Of a DNA stretch of 56,420 nucleotides, positions 31,217 to 41,080 are shown one piece after another; positions within the stretch are counted from its first letter, which is position 1; each line of letters starts with the position of its first letter. Where the stretch lies: positions 1 through 56,420 of the forward strand of contig DVLU01000004.1 in the NCBI GenBank assembly GCA_018715365.1. The letters are read 5' to 3'. Origin of the DNA: Candidatus Ornithomonoglobus intestinigallinarum (GTDB taxonomy: Bacteria; Bacillota; Clostridia; UBA1381). Made by a program: the position numbers and the translations under genes. The notes under the pieces are model-generated. The model made no database searches. It saw nothing but the letters and a program-made list of their open reading frames with translations, and had not been told where the DNA came from.

Positions 31217-33346
31217 ATGGACAGCGAAAACGAGGGAAGGACGGTATTTTCCGACATTCCCGAACCTGAGAACGAAAGCGAAGACGCGGCGGCAGAGAAC
31301 GTGCCGGAGGGAGGCGCGCCGCCCGACGGAGAGGCAGAGGACAAAAGGAACGTTATAACAAAAATATTCCGCAGGAAAAGAAAAAGCAGAGGAGAAGATG
31401 ACGGCGAAGAAAACGACGGCGGCGATATAATAAAAAAGCCGAAAAAGAAGAAGCTTATAATAATTATTATAATCCTGCTTGCGGCGGGCGCGGCGGCATT
31501 TATGTTTTTCAAGGGAGGAAGGAACAAGGACGCCATGCCGCAGTCGGTGCCGGTAACGGTGGAACGGCGCGATATTAAAAATACCGTTTCGGGCTCGTCG
31601 GTCATAGAGCCGAAGGATTCCTACAACGTTACGGCAATGGTAACGGGAGAGATAACGGCCGATACGTTCAGCGAGGGCGATACCGTAAAAAAGAACGATA
31701 TTCTTTATCAGATAGATTCGGAAACGGTTCAGCAGTCGGTGCAGACGGCGGAAAATTCTCTCGAAAAGGCGAAAAATTCGCTGCTCCAGGCGGAGCAGTC
31801 GTATAAGGACGCCGTAAAAACAAAGGGCGACAACGCCTTAAACAACGCCGGAAGCATAGAAACGGCAAGACATTCGCTCGAAAAAGCGCAGCTTACATAT
31901 AACGATTCGCTCGAAAGCTATAACGATTTAAGCGTTACAAGCTCCGTGTCCGGAACGGTGAGCGAGGTTATGGTGCACGAGGGCGACGAAATACAGGCCG
32001 GCGCTTCGATCGCAAAGGTTTATTCCGATAAATATCTGAAGCTGCGGCTGCCGTTTAACAAAAACGACGCGGAAAGCATAAGCGTCGGCGACGGCGCAAC
32101 CGTAACGATAGCCGGTACGGGCGACGAGGTCTGGGGCTCGGTAACGGAGGTTTCGAACGCGGACGTTGCAACGGACAGCCATGCCGTTGTGCGCTACGTG
32201 ACTCTCGAGCTTGAGAACCCCGGGGCGCTCACGGTAAACGACAAGGCGACGGCCGTTATTAACGGCACGGCGTCAAACGACGTGGGAACGTTTGAATACA
32301 TAACCGATACAACAATAACGGCGAAGGCGGCGGGCACCGTTGAGGAGCTCGGCATTGCGGCAAACAGCAGCGTGTATGCGGGGCAGGTTGTTGCGGTGCT
32401 TTCGTCGGATACGATAGACGATACGATAACGACGGCGCTGAACGCCGTTGAGGATGCGGAAATATCGCTCGATAAAACGATACGCTCCTCCGACGGCTCG
32501 TCCGACGAAACGAGCGTTTTAAACGCGCAGATTTCATTAAGCAACGCGAAAATATCTCTTGAGGACGCGCAGATATCGCTCGACAAGGCGAAGAAGGACC
32601 TTGAGGATTACACGATAAAGGCGCCGATAGACGGCACGGTCGTAACAAAAAACAAAAAAGCGGGCGACAAGCTCGAGAGCGGCTCCGCAGCCGCGTCGTC
32701 GTCATCGGGCAGCACGTCGGCGATGGCGGTCATATACGACCTTTCAAGCGTAAAATTCCAGCTTGATATTGACGAAACCGAAGTCCGCGAGATAAGCGTA
32801 GGGCAGGAGGTTACGGTAACGGCCGACGCGCTCGAGGGGCAGACGTTTACCGGAAAGGTGACAAAGGTCGGCGTTGACGGCACGTCGTCAAACGGCGTTA
32901 CAACATATCCCGTGGACGTTGAAATAACGGAATACGGCGATCTTCTGCCCGGCATGAATATTACTGCCGAAATAGTGACGGCCGAGGCGGAAAACGTGCT
33001 TGCCGTGCCGGTGAGCAGCGTTCAGCGCGGCGACGTGGTTTACGTCAAGGGCGAAAAGACAGACGAAAACGACACCGCACCCGAGGGCTATATGTCCGTG
33101 GAGGTCGAAACGGGAATAAACGACGAGGATTATATAGAAATAAAATCGGGGCTTACGGAAGGCCAGGAGCTCATGGGAATGGAAATATCCGAGGGTATGA
33201 GCCTTGAGGATATGATGAACGGCGGTATGCCCGGAATGGGCGGAGGAATGCCCGGCGGCGGCATGGGCGGCGGTCCTCCGTCGGGCGGCGGCGGAATGTC
33301 CGGCGGGCCCCCGTCCGGAGGCGGCGCCCCGGGCGGCATGAGATAA
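31217..33346 (+). CDS. Membrane-fusion adaptor of a MacAB-type exporter
   Basis: This 709-aa protein links a MacB-like ABC exporter to its extracytoplasmic path. It has a long acidic then basic cytoplasmic N-terminus (1-74), one membrane helix (about 75-95, LIIIIIILLAAGAAAFMFF), split lipoyl halves, two long helical-hairpin regions (about 175-240 and 400-465, heptad-rich, for example ISLSNAKISLEDAQISLDK), beta-barrel domains and a Gly/Pro/Met-rich tail (about 670-709). Most adaptors have a single hairpin and no such tail, so this is an enlarged form. The ATG follows GGGAGG. ATPase and permease genes follow at 15 bp and then directly. Confidence 0.88.
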   Translation: MDSENEGRTVFSDIPEPENESEDAAAENVPEGGAPPDGEAEDKRNVITKIFRRKRKSRGEDDGEENDGGDIIKKPKKKKLIIIIIILLAAGAAAFMFFKGGRNKDAMPQSVPVTVERRDIKNTVSGSSVIEPKDSYNVTAMVTGEITADTFSEGDTVKKNDILYQIDSETVQQSVQTAENSLEKAKNSLLQAEQSYKDAVKTKGDNALNNAGSIETARHSLEKAQLTYNDSLESYNDLSVTSSVSGTVSEVMVHEGDEIQAGASIAKVYSDKYLKLRLPFNKNDAESISVGDGATVTIAGTGDEVWGSVTEVSNADVATDSHAVVRYVTLELENPGALTVNDKATAVINGTASNDVGTFEYITDTTITAKAAGTVEELGIAANSSVYAGQVVAVLSSDTIDDTITTALNAVEDAEISLDKTIRSSDGSSDETSVLNAQISLSNAKISLEDAQISLDKAKKDLEDYTIKAPIDGTVVTKNKKAGDKLESGSAAASSSSGSTSAMAVIYDLSSVKFQLDIDETEVREISVGQEVTVTADALEGQTFTGKVTKVGVDGTSSNGVTTYPVDVEITEYGDLLPGMNITAEIVTAEAENVLAVPVSSVQRGDVVYVKGEKTDENDTAPEGYMSVEVETGINDEDYIEIKSGLTEGQELMGMEISEGMSLEDMMNGGMPGMGGGMPGGGMGGGPPSGGGGMSGGPPSGGGAPGGMR

Positions 33347-33361
33347 GGGGGCGGAGCCGAT

Positions 33362-34096
33362 ATGCCTCATTTAATAGAAATGAAGGATATATATAAAATA
33401 TATCATATGGGCGATACGGAAATACACGCCCTTGACGGTATTTCGCTTACGATAGACAAGGGCGAGTTTGTTGCGATAGTGGGCCAGTCGGGAAGCGGAA
33501 AATCAACGTGCATGAACATAATAGGCTGCCTTGACGTGCCCACAAGGGGCGTGTACAAATTAAACGGCAGGGACATAAGCAGGTATTCGGACGATGAGCT
33601 TGCGATGGTCAGAAACAAAATGCTCGGCTTTATATTCCAGCAGTATAACCTTCTGCCGAAGCTCTCCGTTGAGGAGAACGTTGCGCTGCCGCTGCTTTAC
33701 GGCGGTTACAGCGACAGGGAGCAGAAAAAGCGCGCCCATGCGGCGCTTAAAAAGGTCGGGCTTGAAACAAAGGCGAAAAACCTGCCGACGCAGCTCTCCG
33801 GCGGCCAGCAGCAGAGGGTTTCCATTGCGCGCGCGCTTGCCGGCGACCCGTCCGTCATACTTGCCGACGAACCCACCGGCGCGCTAGACTCAAGAACCGG
33901 CCGGGAGGTTATGACGTTTTTAAGGAACCTGAACAAAGAGGGCAACACAATAGTGCTCATAACGCACGATAACTCCATTGCGGCGCAGGCAAAGCGGATC
34001 GTCCGCATAACGGACGGGCGCATCGTTTACGACGGCCCGACCTCCGGCGACAAGATAGTTGCCATGCAGGAGCGCGCCGGAGAGGAGGAGGCGTAA
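33362..34096 (+). CDS. MacB/LolD-type ABC ATPase
   Basis: This 244-aa ATPase shows Walker A GQSGSGKST (about 40-48), the family insert FIFQQYNLLPKLSVEENVALPL, signature LSGGQQQRVSIARAL, Walker B VILADEPTGALD and the switch ITHD. It powers the mechanotransmission-type exporter with the permease downstream, whose start codon directly abuts this stop. Start spacing from GGAG is normal. Confidence 0.94.
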   Translation: MPHLIEMKDIYKIYHMGDTEIHALDGISLTIDKGEFVAIVGQSGSGKSTCMNIIGCLDVPTRGVYKLNGRDISRYSDDELAMVRNKMLGFIFQQYNLLPKLSVEENVALPLLYGGYSDREQKKRAHAALKKVGLETKAKNLPTQLSGGQQQRVSIARALAGDPSVILADEPTGALDSRTGREVMTFLRNLNKEGNTIVLITHDNSIAAQAKRIVRITDGRIVYDGPTSGDKIVAMQERAGEEEA

Positions 34097-35278
34097 ATGG
34101 GTCTCGGTAAAAGCTTTAAGATGGCTCTCGAGAGCATCGTAAGCTCCAAGATGCGTTCGTTTCTTACGATGCTCGGAATAATAATAGGTATAATGGCCGT
34201 TATTGTGCTTGTGAGCCTTATGAACGGGCTGACCGGCGAGGTTACGGACACGTTCCAGGAGCTGGGCACAACGAGCATAAACGTTATGGTCATGGACAGG
34301 ACGGCGACGAGGGAATTAAAGGACGATGAAGCGTTTGAATTTGTGAAGGAAAACAGCGAATATATTTCAAACGTTTCGCCGACTGTCAGCGTAAGCGCGG
34401 AGCTTAAGGCAAGCGGCTATGACGATACGATAACGGCGTCGTCCGCCACGGGCGTTGCCGAAACGTATGCCGACATGAAGCAGCTCACCGTAACGGACGG
34501 GCGGTTTCTGCAGTATATAGACGTTGACCGCGAGCAGCGCGTGTGCGTTATAGGCACGTACGAGGCAAACGAGCTTTTCGGCGGCGACGCCGTGGGCGAG
34601 CAGCTTAAAATAAACGGACTGCTCTTTAAGGTTGTCGGCGTGCTTGAGGAAACGGAGGATTCAACGTCCGGCTCGGGCGACGACGTTGTGTATATACCGT
34701 ACACGACGGCCGCAAAGATGAACGGTACGGGCACAATAAGCAGCTATCTTTTTACGGCCGTGGACGAGGACAGCGTACCGACGGCGTCGTCGCTGCTTGA
34801 GGATTTGCTTTTGAGAAAAATAGGCGACGAGGATTATTACACAGTTACCGATATGCTTTCGATGATAGACAGCATGACGGAAATGATGGACATAATGGAA
34901 AAAATACTCGTTGCGATAGCGGGAATATCACTGCTTGTGGGCGGTATCGGGATAATGAACATAATGCTTGTGTCTGTCACGGAGCGCACGCGCGAAATAG
35001 GCATACGAAAGTCGCTCGGTGCGCGGCAGGTGCATATAATGTCGCAGTTTGTTATAGAAGCCGGCGTTATAAGCTGCATAGGCGGCGCGATAGGCATAAT
35101 TTTGGGTATTGCGTTTTCGTATGCCGGCGGAAAGCTGCTCGGCATAAACGCCGTGCCGTCCGCCGGGGCGATAATAATATCGTTTACGATTTCGGCGGGT
35201 ATAGGCGTGGCGTTCGGGTTTTTCCCGGCGCGCAAGGCGGCGCGGCTCAACCCGATAGACGCACTGAGATACGATTAA
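34097..35278 (+). CDS. MacB-type ABC transporter permease
   Basis: This 393-aa FtsX-like permease has the expected four helices: one near 20-45 (SFLTMLGIIIGIMAVIVLVSL), an extracytoplasmic domain (about 50-270), and three C-terminal helices (about 272-295, 320-350 and 355-380). The block VTERTREIGIRKSLGARQVHI is diagnostic, and the C-terminus ends RLNPIDALRYD. With the adaptor and ATPase it forms a complete exporter. The substrate is unknown; peptide, antibiotic or lipid-linked substrates are usual. Confidence 0.93.
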   Translation: MGLGKSFKMALESIVSSKMRSFLTMLGIIIGIMAVIVLVSLMNGLTGEVTDTFQELGTTSINVMVMDRTATRELKDDEAFEFVKENSEYISNVSPTVSVSAELKASGYDDTITASSATGVAETYADMKQLTVTDGRFLQYIDVDREQRVCVIGTYEANELFGGDAVGEQLKINGLLFKVVGVLEETEDSTSGSGDDVVYIPYTTAAKMNGTGTISSYLFTAVDEDSVPTASSLLEDLLLRKIGDEDYYTVTDMLSMIDSMTEMMDIMEKILVAIAGISLLVGGIGIMNIMLVSVTERTREIGIRKSLGARQVHIMSQFVIEAGVISCIGGAIGIILGIAFSYAGGKLLGINAVPSAGAIIISFTISAGIGVAFGFFPARKAARLNPIDALRYD

Positions 35279-35300
35279 AATTCCGGAAAGGACGAAGGTC

Positions 35301-37790
35301 ATGAAAAATAAAATAATCTCTGTGATTGCGGCGGCGGCGGTAACGCTTTCCGCGGCCGCCGCTCCGTTCGCCGCCGCCGGGGAGAGCGAGGAAAGCCTCC
35401 TCCCGCTCCTTGACAGCTTAAAAATCATGCAGGGCGACGGCAGCGGCAATTACCGCCTGGACGACAACGTTTCGCGCGCAGAATTTGCGAAGGTCGCCGT
35501 TGCGTCGTCGTCGGCAAAGGACACCGTTGCGGCGGGAATGAGCATTTCGCCGTTCAGCGACGTTAAATACACCGACTGGTTTGCGCCGTACGTGCAGGCG
35601 GCCGTAAGCGCGGGGCTGTGCCAGGGCTATATAGACGGCTCGTTCCGTCCGTACAATACGGTAACGTATGAAGAAGCGATAACGATGCTCTTAAAAGCGC
35701 TCGGCTACACGGACGAGGACTTCGGCGTTTCGTGGCCCTACGGGCAGGTGGGCATGGCGGACAGCCTTGAAATAACAAAGGACGTAAATTCGTCCGTCGG
35801 CAGCCCGCTCACAAGGCGTCAGGTTGCGCGGCTTGTGTATAATACGCTGAACACAAAAATGAAGGACGGCCAAAGCGACCTTATATCGATATTTGACTGC
35901 ACAATAACCGAAGGCGCGACGATTATAGCGTCGCACAGCGAGGATTCGTCGCTCGGCACGGATAAAGTTTACACAACGGCCGGCATACTTGAAACGGACG
36001 GCAATTTCGATTCCGACTGGATAGGGCGCATGGGCGATCTGATCGTCAGGAACGGGGACGATCTTGCCGCGTTCACTCCGCGCGACCAGACGGTTGAAAC
36101 GCACACCGTAACAAATATAATCGGCAAGGACCTTGTGCTTGACGGTCAGATATACGATATAAACGAAAACACAACGGCTTATTACAAGTCGCAGTCGCTC
36201 ACATACGACACCGTTGCGTCAAAGGCAAATAAGGGCGATACGGTGAGGATAGTCAAAAACACAAACGGCTCGGTTGACTGCGTTGTGCTCGTTGCGGCGG
36301 GCTCAAACATAGCCGGCGTTGACAGCCTTGAAAGGTACGTTGTTTATTCGCTGCTTCAAAACGCCGTCGTATGCTATAAAGACGGCGCGTTTACGCAGAT
36401 AAACGTCAAGGATACGACAACGTGCTACCGCGATACGACGCAGACCACCTACGGCGCAGTCAAATCCGAAATGGAAATGGGCGATATTTTATACGTTAAA
36501 ATGAACGGCGGCAGCGTCGATTACGTAAGCTACGAAAAGGGCACGATGGAAGGCCCCGTTAAGGTTACGTCGTCAGACTGGCAGTCGCGCTTTGACACAA
36601 ATTCATCGACGCAGATAATGCGCGACGGAAACCGTGTTTCGGCAGGCGATATTTTAACGAACGATATTGTTTACTACAGCAGCGACCTCAATATGATACT
36701 TGCCTACAGCGATAAGGTAACGGGCGTTTACGAGTCGGCGTCGCCTTCGCGCGACGCGCCCACAAGCGTTACGATATCCGGCAGGGAATACACGATAGAA
36801 AGCGTTGAGGCGTTTAACGACCTGTCGTCGAGCGGAAGCTTTAAGATAGGCGATACCATAACGGTGCTGCTCGGCAGAAACGGCGAGATCGCGGGAGTTG
36901 TTACGGCGGACGAGGGCGGCACGTCAAGCGTCGTGTTTGTCACGGGCTGCGGCACAAAGACGTTTACCGATACGTCCGGCAGCGAATACACGGGGAATTA
37001 TATAACCGTTGTTCACACGGACGGCACGGAGGGCGAATATGAAACCTCAAACAGCGGCGAATATTACGTCGGCAGCGTTTGCCGCATAGAGTTTGACGGC
37101 GGCAAGGCGCTTGTGCAGAGCCTGAATTCCTCGGGCGGCGTTTCGGGCACGGCGTCGGCGGACAATATGCGCATAGGCTCAACGCCCGTTTCCGGCAGCG
37201 TGAAGATACTGGATACGGTGCAGTCGAACGCAGCGTTTGATTCGGCAATGTCAAAGAGGATATATATGCAGCGTATCGACGGGCTGACCATAAATTCGTC
37301 GGACGTGCTCTACTGCGCAAAAAATTCGTCGGGCGAAATAACGGAGCTTATTCTGAACAACGTCACCGGCGATGCGTATGAATACGGCATAGTGACAAAA
37401 AAGGTTTCCGGCAACAGCGAGCTCGGCACGGGAGACACCGTGACGCTCGATATAAAGGGCTCAAGCTATGTGCTGTCCGGCTCAATCAGAAACGGCATCG
37501 GCTCGCGCACGCCGGTTAAGGTTATGACCGACGGCAGCGGCGTGACGTCGATAGATAAGCTGTACAGCTATTCCGGCTCGGTCTCGAAGCTTACGTATAC
37601 GTATGCGCGTATAAACAGCGCCGATTATCTGCTCAGCGACAGCGTTGAGGTTTATCTTATAAACAAGTCGAACGAGGTGCGGCGCATGACGCTCAGCGAC
37701 GCCATAGACGGCGATTACCGCCTTACGGCGTATTACGATAAGCAGCAGTCGCAGGGCGGCAGGATAAGGATTATAACGGCACAGGAATAA
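35301..37790 (+). CDS. SLH-domain surface protein cotranscribed with the exporter
   Basis: This 829-aa protein has a signal peptide (to about residue 26, cut near FAAAG), three N-terminal SLH repeats (about 30-205; RLDDNVSRAEFAKVAV, FSDVKYTDWFAPYVQAAV, YIDGSFRPYNTVTYEEAITML, SPLTRRQVARLVYNTL) and a long beta-rich Ser/Thr/Gly-rich body (about 210-829) of repeated strand-turn segments that I cannot name. It starts 22 bp after the permease stop behind GGAAAGGACGAAGGTC, so it likely belongs to the same operon. It would be anchored to secondary wall polymer. Confidence 0.88.
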   Translation: MKNKIISVIAAAAVTLSAAAAPFAAAGESEESLLPLLDSLKIMQGDGSGNYRLDDNVSRAEFAKVAVASSSAKDTVAAGMSISPFSDVKYTDWFAPYVQAAVSAGLCQGYIDGSFRPYNTVTYEEAITMLLKALGYTDEDFGVSWPYGQVGMADSLEITKDVNSSVGSPLTRRQVARLVYNTLNTKMKDGQSDLISIFDCTITEGATIIASHSEDSSLGTDKVYTTAGILETDGNFDSDWIGRMGDLIVRNGDDLAAFTPRDQTVETHTVTNIIGKDLVLDGQIYDINENTTAYYKSQSLTYDTVASKANKGDTVRIVKNTNGSVDCVVLVAAGSNIAGVDSLERYVVYSLLQNAVVCYKDGAFTQINVKDTTTCYRDTTQTTYGAVKSEMEMGDILYVKMNGGSVDYVSYEKGTMEGPVKVTSSDWQSRFDTNSSTQIMRDGNRVSAGDILTNDIVYYSSDLNMILAYSDKVTGVYESASPSRDAPTSVTISGREYTIESVEAFNDLSSSGSFKIGDTITVLLGRNGEIAGVVTADEGGTSSVVFVTGCGTKTFTDTSGSEYTGNYITVVHTDGTEGEYETSNSGEYYVGSVCRIEFDGGKALVQSLNSSGGVSGTASADNMRIGSTPVSGSVKILDTVQSNAAFDSAMSKRIYMQRIDGLTINSSDVLYCAKNSSGEITELILNNVTGDAYEYGIVTKKVSGNSELGTGDTVTLDIKGSSYVLSGSIRNGIGSRTPVKVMTDGSGVTSIDKLYSYSGSVSKLTYTYARINSADYLLSDSVEVYLINKSNEVRRMTLSDAIDGDYRLTAYYDKQQSQGGRIRIITAQE

Positions 37791-37800
37791 TTGCTGTTTA

Positions 37801-37875
37801 CCGGGGGGCTTCGCCGCCCCCCGGACCCCCTGCGGCAATTTAAAAAAGGGCAGCCCGCCCCCCGGACCCCCTGCG
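37801..37875 (+). repeat. Two GC-rich palindromes (family A variant)
   Basis: CCGGGGGGCTTCGCCGCCCCCCGGACCCCCTGCGG is followed by a half copy CCCGCCCCCCGGACCCCCTGCGG. They directly follow the SLH gene and may terminate the operon. Confidence 0.7.
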
Positions 37876-37926
37876 GACTCCGGCGTTTTTTTGAGAAAAA
37901 ATTTAAATTATATTTTAAATTATATC

Positions 37927-37955
37927 TTGAAACGCGGCGGATAATATGTTATAAT
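37927..37955 (+). promoter_or_regulatory. Promoter of the RpiB-family isomerase gene
   Basis: TTGAAA (37927-37932), a 17-nt spacer and TATAAT (37950-37955). Confidence 0.85.
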
Positions 37956-37991
37956 GTAATTACAAATTAAAAGAGAAAGAGGGTAATTCCG

Positions 37992-38627
37992 ATGAGAATA
38001 GCATTGATCAACGAAAACAGCCAGGCGGCAAAAAACGCTCTTATTGAAGAAACGTTAAGAAAGGTTGTTGAACCGCTCGGCCACACGGTTGATAACTACG
38101 GTATGTATACGGCAGAGGACGAAGCGCAGCTTACCTACGTTCAGATAGGCATCCTTGCTTCAATCCTCCTTAATTCGGGCGCGGCAGATCTCGTTATAAC
38201 GGGCTGCGGCACGGGCGAGGGCGCATGCCTTGCGTGCAACGCGTTCCCCGGCGTTCTCTGCGGTCACGTTGTTGACCCCACAGACGCTTATCAGTTCACA
38301 CAGGTAAACAACGGCAACTGCATAGCTCTTCCGTTTGCCAAGGGCTGGGGCTGGGGCGCAGAGCTCAACCTTCAGTATGTGTTCGAAAAGCTGTTTGTTG
38401 AAGAATGGGGCGGCGGTTATCCCAAGGAAAGAGCCGTTCCCGAGCAGAGAAACGCAAAGATACTGAACGAGGTTAAGAAGGTTACTCACAGAGACCTGCT
38501 CGATATTCTTCCCAAGCTTGATCAGGAGCTTGTTAAGGGCGCCGTTGCGGGCAAGAACTTTAAGGAGCTGTTCTTTGCAAACTGCAAGTGCGATAAGATT
38601 GCGGAATATGTTAAAACCATTGCATAA
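37992..38627 (+). CDS. RpiB/LacAB-family sugar-phosphate isomerase
   Basis: This 211-aa protein belongs to the RpiB/LacA/LacB fold of ribose-5-phosphate and galactose-6-phosphate isomerases. It keeps the active-site loop as ITGCGTGEGACLACNAFPGV (about 70-89). It is longer than RpiB (about 150 aa), with an extra C-terminal helical part (about 150-211). That makes it a member of the larger uncharacterised RpiB-like group, so the substrate is open. It has its own consensus promoter and terminator. Confidence 0.85.
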   Translation: MRIALINENSQAAKNALIEETLRKVVEPLGHTVDNYGMYTAEDEAQLTYVQIGILASILLNSGAADLVITGCGTGEGACLACNAFPGVLCGHVVDPTDAYQFTQVNNGNCIALPFAKGWGWGAELNLQYVFEKLFVEEWGGGYPKERAVPEQRNAKILNEVKKVTHRDLLDILPKLDQELVKGAVAGKNFKELFFANCKCDKIAEYVKTIA

Positions 38628-38698
38628 TTAAAAAAGCATTGCAATTGTTTTTTCGTGTTTTTTCATTTTTTCAGACTTCTATATTTTATATATTAAAA

Positions 38699-38727
38699 AA
38701 CGACCGGTCCGCCGGTCGTTTTTTTTA
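38699..38727. terminator. Bidirectional terminator between isomerase and chromate-transporter genes
   Basis: AACGACCGG/CCGGTCGTT with a TCCG loop, an A-run to the left and a T-run to the right, at the convergent junction. Confidence 0.92.
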
Positions 38728-38749
38728 TCAGCCGTATTCACACTCGTAT

Positions 38750-39352
38750 TCACATTGAAAGCAAAGCCCCGAGAACGCCGGACGCTGCAATAAAAATTAT
38801 CGGGTGCAGCTTGAACCTGCGCACGCACACAAGCACTGCGGCAAAAAGTATGACCGCCTTAAAATCAACAAGTGCCCAAATTTGGCTAAGCCACTGCAAA
38901 AGCCCCGTAAATTCGGGCACGGCGCCGTTGAGCAGACCCTGCTGCACAAGCAAAAGCGCGGACGACGCGATCATCCCGGCAACAACGGGGCGGACGCCGT
39001 AGAACGCGTTTTCAACGAGCGGGTTTTCCTTGAATTTCCTGTATGCCTTTGATATGAGCGTTATTGTCACAAGCGCGGGGACGACTATTCCCATAGTCGC
39101 CGTAAAGCCGCCGGCGATGCCGCCCAAAAGCCCGTATATGTGCCCCGCCTGGAAGCCGGCGTACGTTGCCATGTTTATGCCCACGGGCCCCGGCGTAGAT
39201 TCGGCTATCGCTATCATGCGCCCGAGCATGCTTATATCGAACCAGTCGTATTTGCCGGCAATATCCTGCAGAAACGGTATCGTAGCAAGCCCGCCGCCGA
39301 CCGAGAAAAGGCCTATTTTAAAAAATTCGAGAAAAAGCGTAAGAAAAATCAT
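38750..39352 (-). CDS. Chromate transporter half-subunit (ChrA family), second gene
   Basis: This 200-aa protein is one half of a short-chain CHR transporter. The N-terminal motif FFKIGLFSVGGGLATIPFL and the ESTPGPVGINMATYAGFQAG block are diagnostic, with about six helices. Paired short CHR proteins make a heteromeric anion transporter; chromate is the known but perhaps not the natural substrate. It overlaps the other half by four bases (ATGA). Confidence 0.9.
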   Translation of the reverse strand: MIFLTLFLEFFKIGLFSVGGGLATIPFLQDIAGKYDWFDISMLGRMIAIAESTPGPVGINMATYAGFQAGHIYGLLGGIAGGFTATMGIVVPALVTITLISKAYRKFKENPLVENAFYGVRPVVAGMIASSALLLVQQGLLNGAVPEFTGLLQWLSQIWALVDFKAVILFAAVLVCVRRFKLHPIIFIAASGVLGALLSM

Positions 39353-39888
39353 TTTTTGATCCCCCGCTTTCTGCCCTTTAATATAAGCCCCATCGCCGCG
39401 CCGCCGAGCACGATCAAAACGGGCGAAACGTCAAAGAACACCGACAGTATAAACGAAGCCGCGGCAAGCGCTATGCAGATCTTATCGACGATCGATTTTT
39501 TTGAAATTGTGATTACCGCGTCAACTATAAGCGCCGCAACGGCAGCGTTTATGCCGCCGAATATGTGCGTTACGATTTCGTATTCGAGAAAGTTTTTTAT
39601 AAACGCCGCTATGATCAGGATTATTATAAGCGACGGGAGCACAACGCCGAACGTTGCAACGATGCCACCCAATATCCCGCGGTGCTTAACGCCTATGAAC
39701 GTTGCCGTGTTTACGGCTATAACGCCGGGCGTGCACTGCGCTATGGCATAGTAATCGAGCAGCTCCTCTTCGGCTGCCCAATTGTGGTTATCGACTATTT
39801 CGCGCTGAAGGATCGAGAGCATGGCGTAGCCGCCGCCGAAGGTGAAAGCGCCTATTTTAAAAAACGTGGCGAAAAGTTCCCAGAGCAT
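39349..39888 (-). CDS. Chromate transporter half-subunit (ChrA family), first gene
   Basis: This 179-aa partner has the same signatures: FFKIGAFTFGGGYAMLSIL, YYAIAQCTPGVIAVNTATFIG and a hydrophobic C-terminal half, ending in a basic tail GRKRGIKK. The two halves are the usual tandem pair. It lies 49 bp after prfB and may be read from its transcript. Confidence 0.9.
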   Translation of the reverse strand: MLWELFATFFKIGAFTFGGGYAMLSILQREIVDNHNWAAEEELLDYYAIAQCTPGVIAVNTATFIGVKHRGILGGIVATFGVVLPSLIIILIIAAFIKNFLEYEIVTHIFGGINAAVAALIVDAVITISKKSIVDKICIALAAASFILSVFFDVSPVLIVLGGAAMGLILKGRKRGIKK

Positions 39889-39937
39889 AGCTTACAACTC
39901 CTTGCTTTTTTGTTTTTGAGGGCCGTTCTCCCGCCGG

Positions 39938-41060
39938 TTATTTCAGATTTAAGGTGCCGAGGCTCTTTGCCTTGAGATACGCGTTTATGAAGCCGTTCAG
40001 GTCGCCGTCCATAACGGCGCCGATATTGCCCATTTCGTAATTTGTGCGCAGGTCCTTGACCATCGTATACGGCTGGAAAACGTAGGAGCGTATCTGGCTG
40101 CCCCAGCCGTTATCCTTCTGCTCGCCCTTTATTTCCGATATTTTTTCCTTCTGCTGCTCCTGCGCAAGCTCAACAAGCTTTGCAACGAGCATCTTCATCG
40201 CGTAATCCTTGTTCTGGTGCTGCGAACGCTGCGTCTGGCACGACGTTACAACGCCCGTCGGGATATGCGTAAGACGAACGGCGGAATCCGTTTTGTTTAT
40301 GTGCTGGCCGCCGGCGCCGCTTGCCCTGAAGGTATCCATTTTTATATCCTCGGGACGGAGGTCGATTTCAACGTTGTCGTCAAGCTCCGGCATTACCTCT
40401 ATCGACGCAAACGACGTCATGCGCTTGCCCTGCGAATTGAACGGCGATATGCGGACAAGGCGGTGTATGCCCTTTTCGGCCTTTAAATAGCCGTATGCGT
40501 TTTCGCCCGTGACCTCGATTGTGCAGCTCTTTATCCCGGCCTCGTCGCCGTCGAGCGAATCGAGCACCGTTACGGAATAGCCGTTTTTCTGCGCCCACAT
40601 CTGGTACATCCTTATAAGCATCTGGCACCAGTCCTGAGCCTCGGTGCCGCCCGCGCCGGCATGGAACGTCATTATCGCGTTGTTTTTGTCGTACGGGCCG
40701 TTAAGGAGCGTTTCGAGCGTCATTTTTTCGATGTCGGCGTTTAATTTGTCAACGGCGCCTTTAACGTCGTCAACAAGGCTTGCGTCGCCGTCCTCCTCTG
40801 CAAGGTCTATCATCATGAGCGTGTCCTCGCGGAGCGTCCGGAGCGCGTTGAAGCGTTCCGCCTTATCCTTTAAATGCTTTATTTTCTGAAGCACCTTCTG
40901 GGAGTTTTCCATATCGTCCCAGAAGCCCGGCTCTGCCGTCTGCGCCTCCAATTCCTCTGTTTCCTTTACCGCATTTGCGATGTCAAAGTGAATCCCTCAA
41001 ATCGTTAATGCTTTTTTCCAGACCGTTAAGCGTCTGACGGTACTCATCGTACTCCAACAT
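39938..41060 (-). CDS. prfB: Peptide chain release factor 2, +1 programmed frameshift
   Basis: RF2 releases peptides at UGA and UAA. The first 25 codons (ATG at 41060, MLEYDEYRQTL...) end at an in-frame TGA (40985-40983). Slipping +1 at CTT TGA C (40988-40982) continues as DIANAVKETEELEAQ into the main body, giving 373 aa. AGGGAT precedes the slip site and acts as the internal Shine-Dalgarno-like stimulator. The RF2-specific anticodon-like SPF (RISPFNSQGKR) and catalytic GGQ (ASGAGGQHINK) are present. The ATG follows AAGGATGTGATCAAA. A naive prediction from 40951 misses the N-terminus. Confidence 0.95.
40982..40998 (-). promoter_or_regulatory. prfB +1 frameshift signal
   Basis: AGGGATTCACTTTGAC on the minus strand combines a Shine-Dalgarno-like AGGG with the slippery CTT-TGA-C. 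It lets RF2 level set its own synthesis. Confidence 0.93.
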
Positions 41061-41080
41061 TTTGATCACATCCTTAAAAA

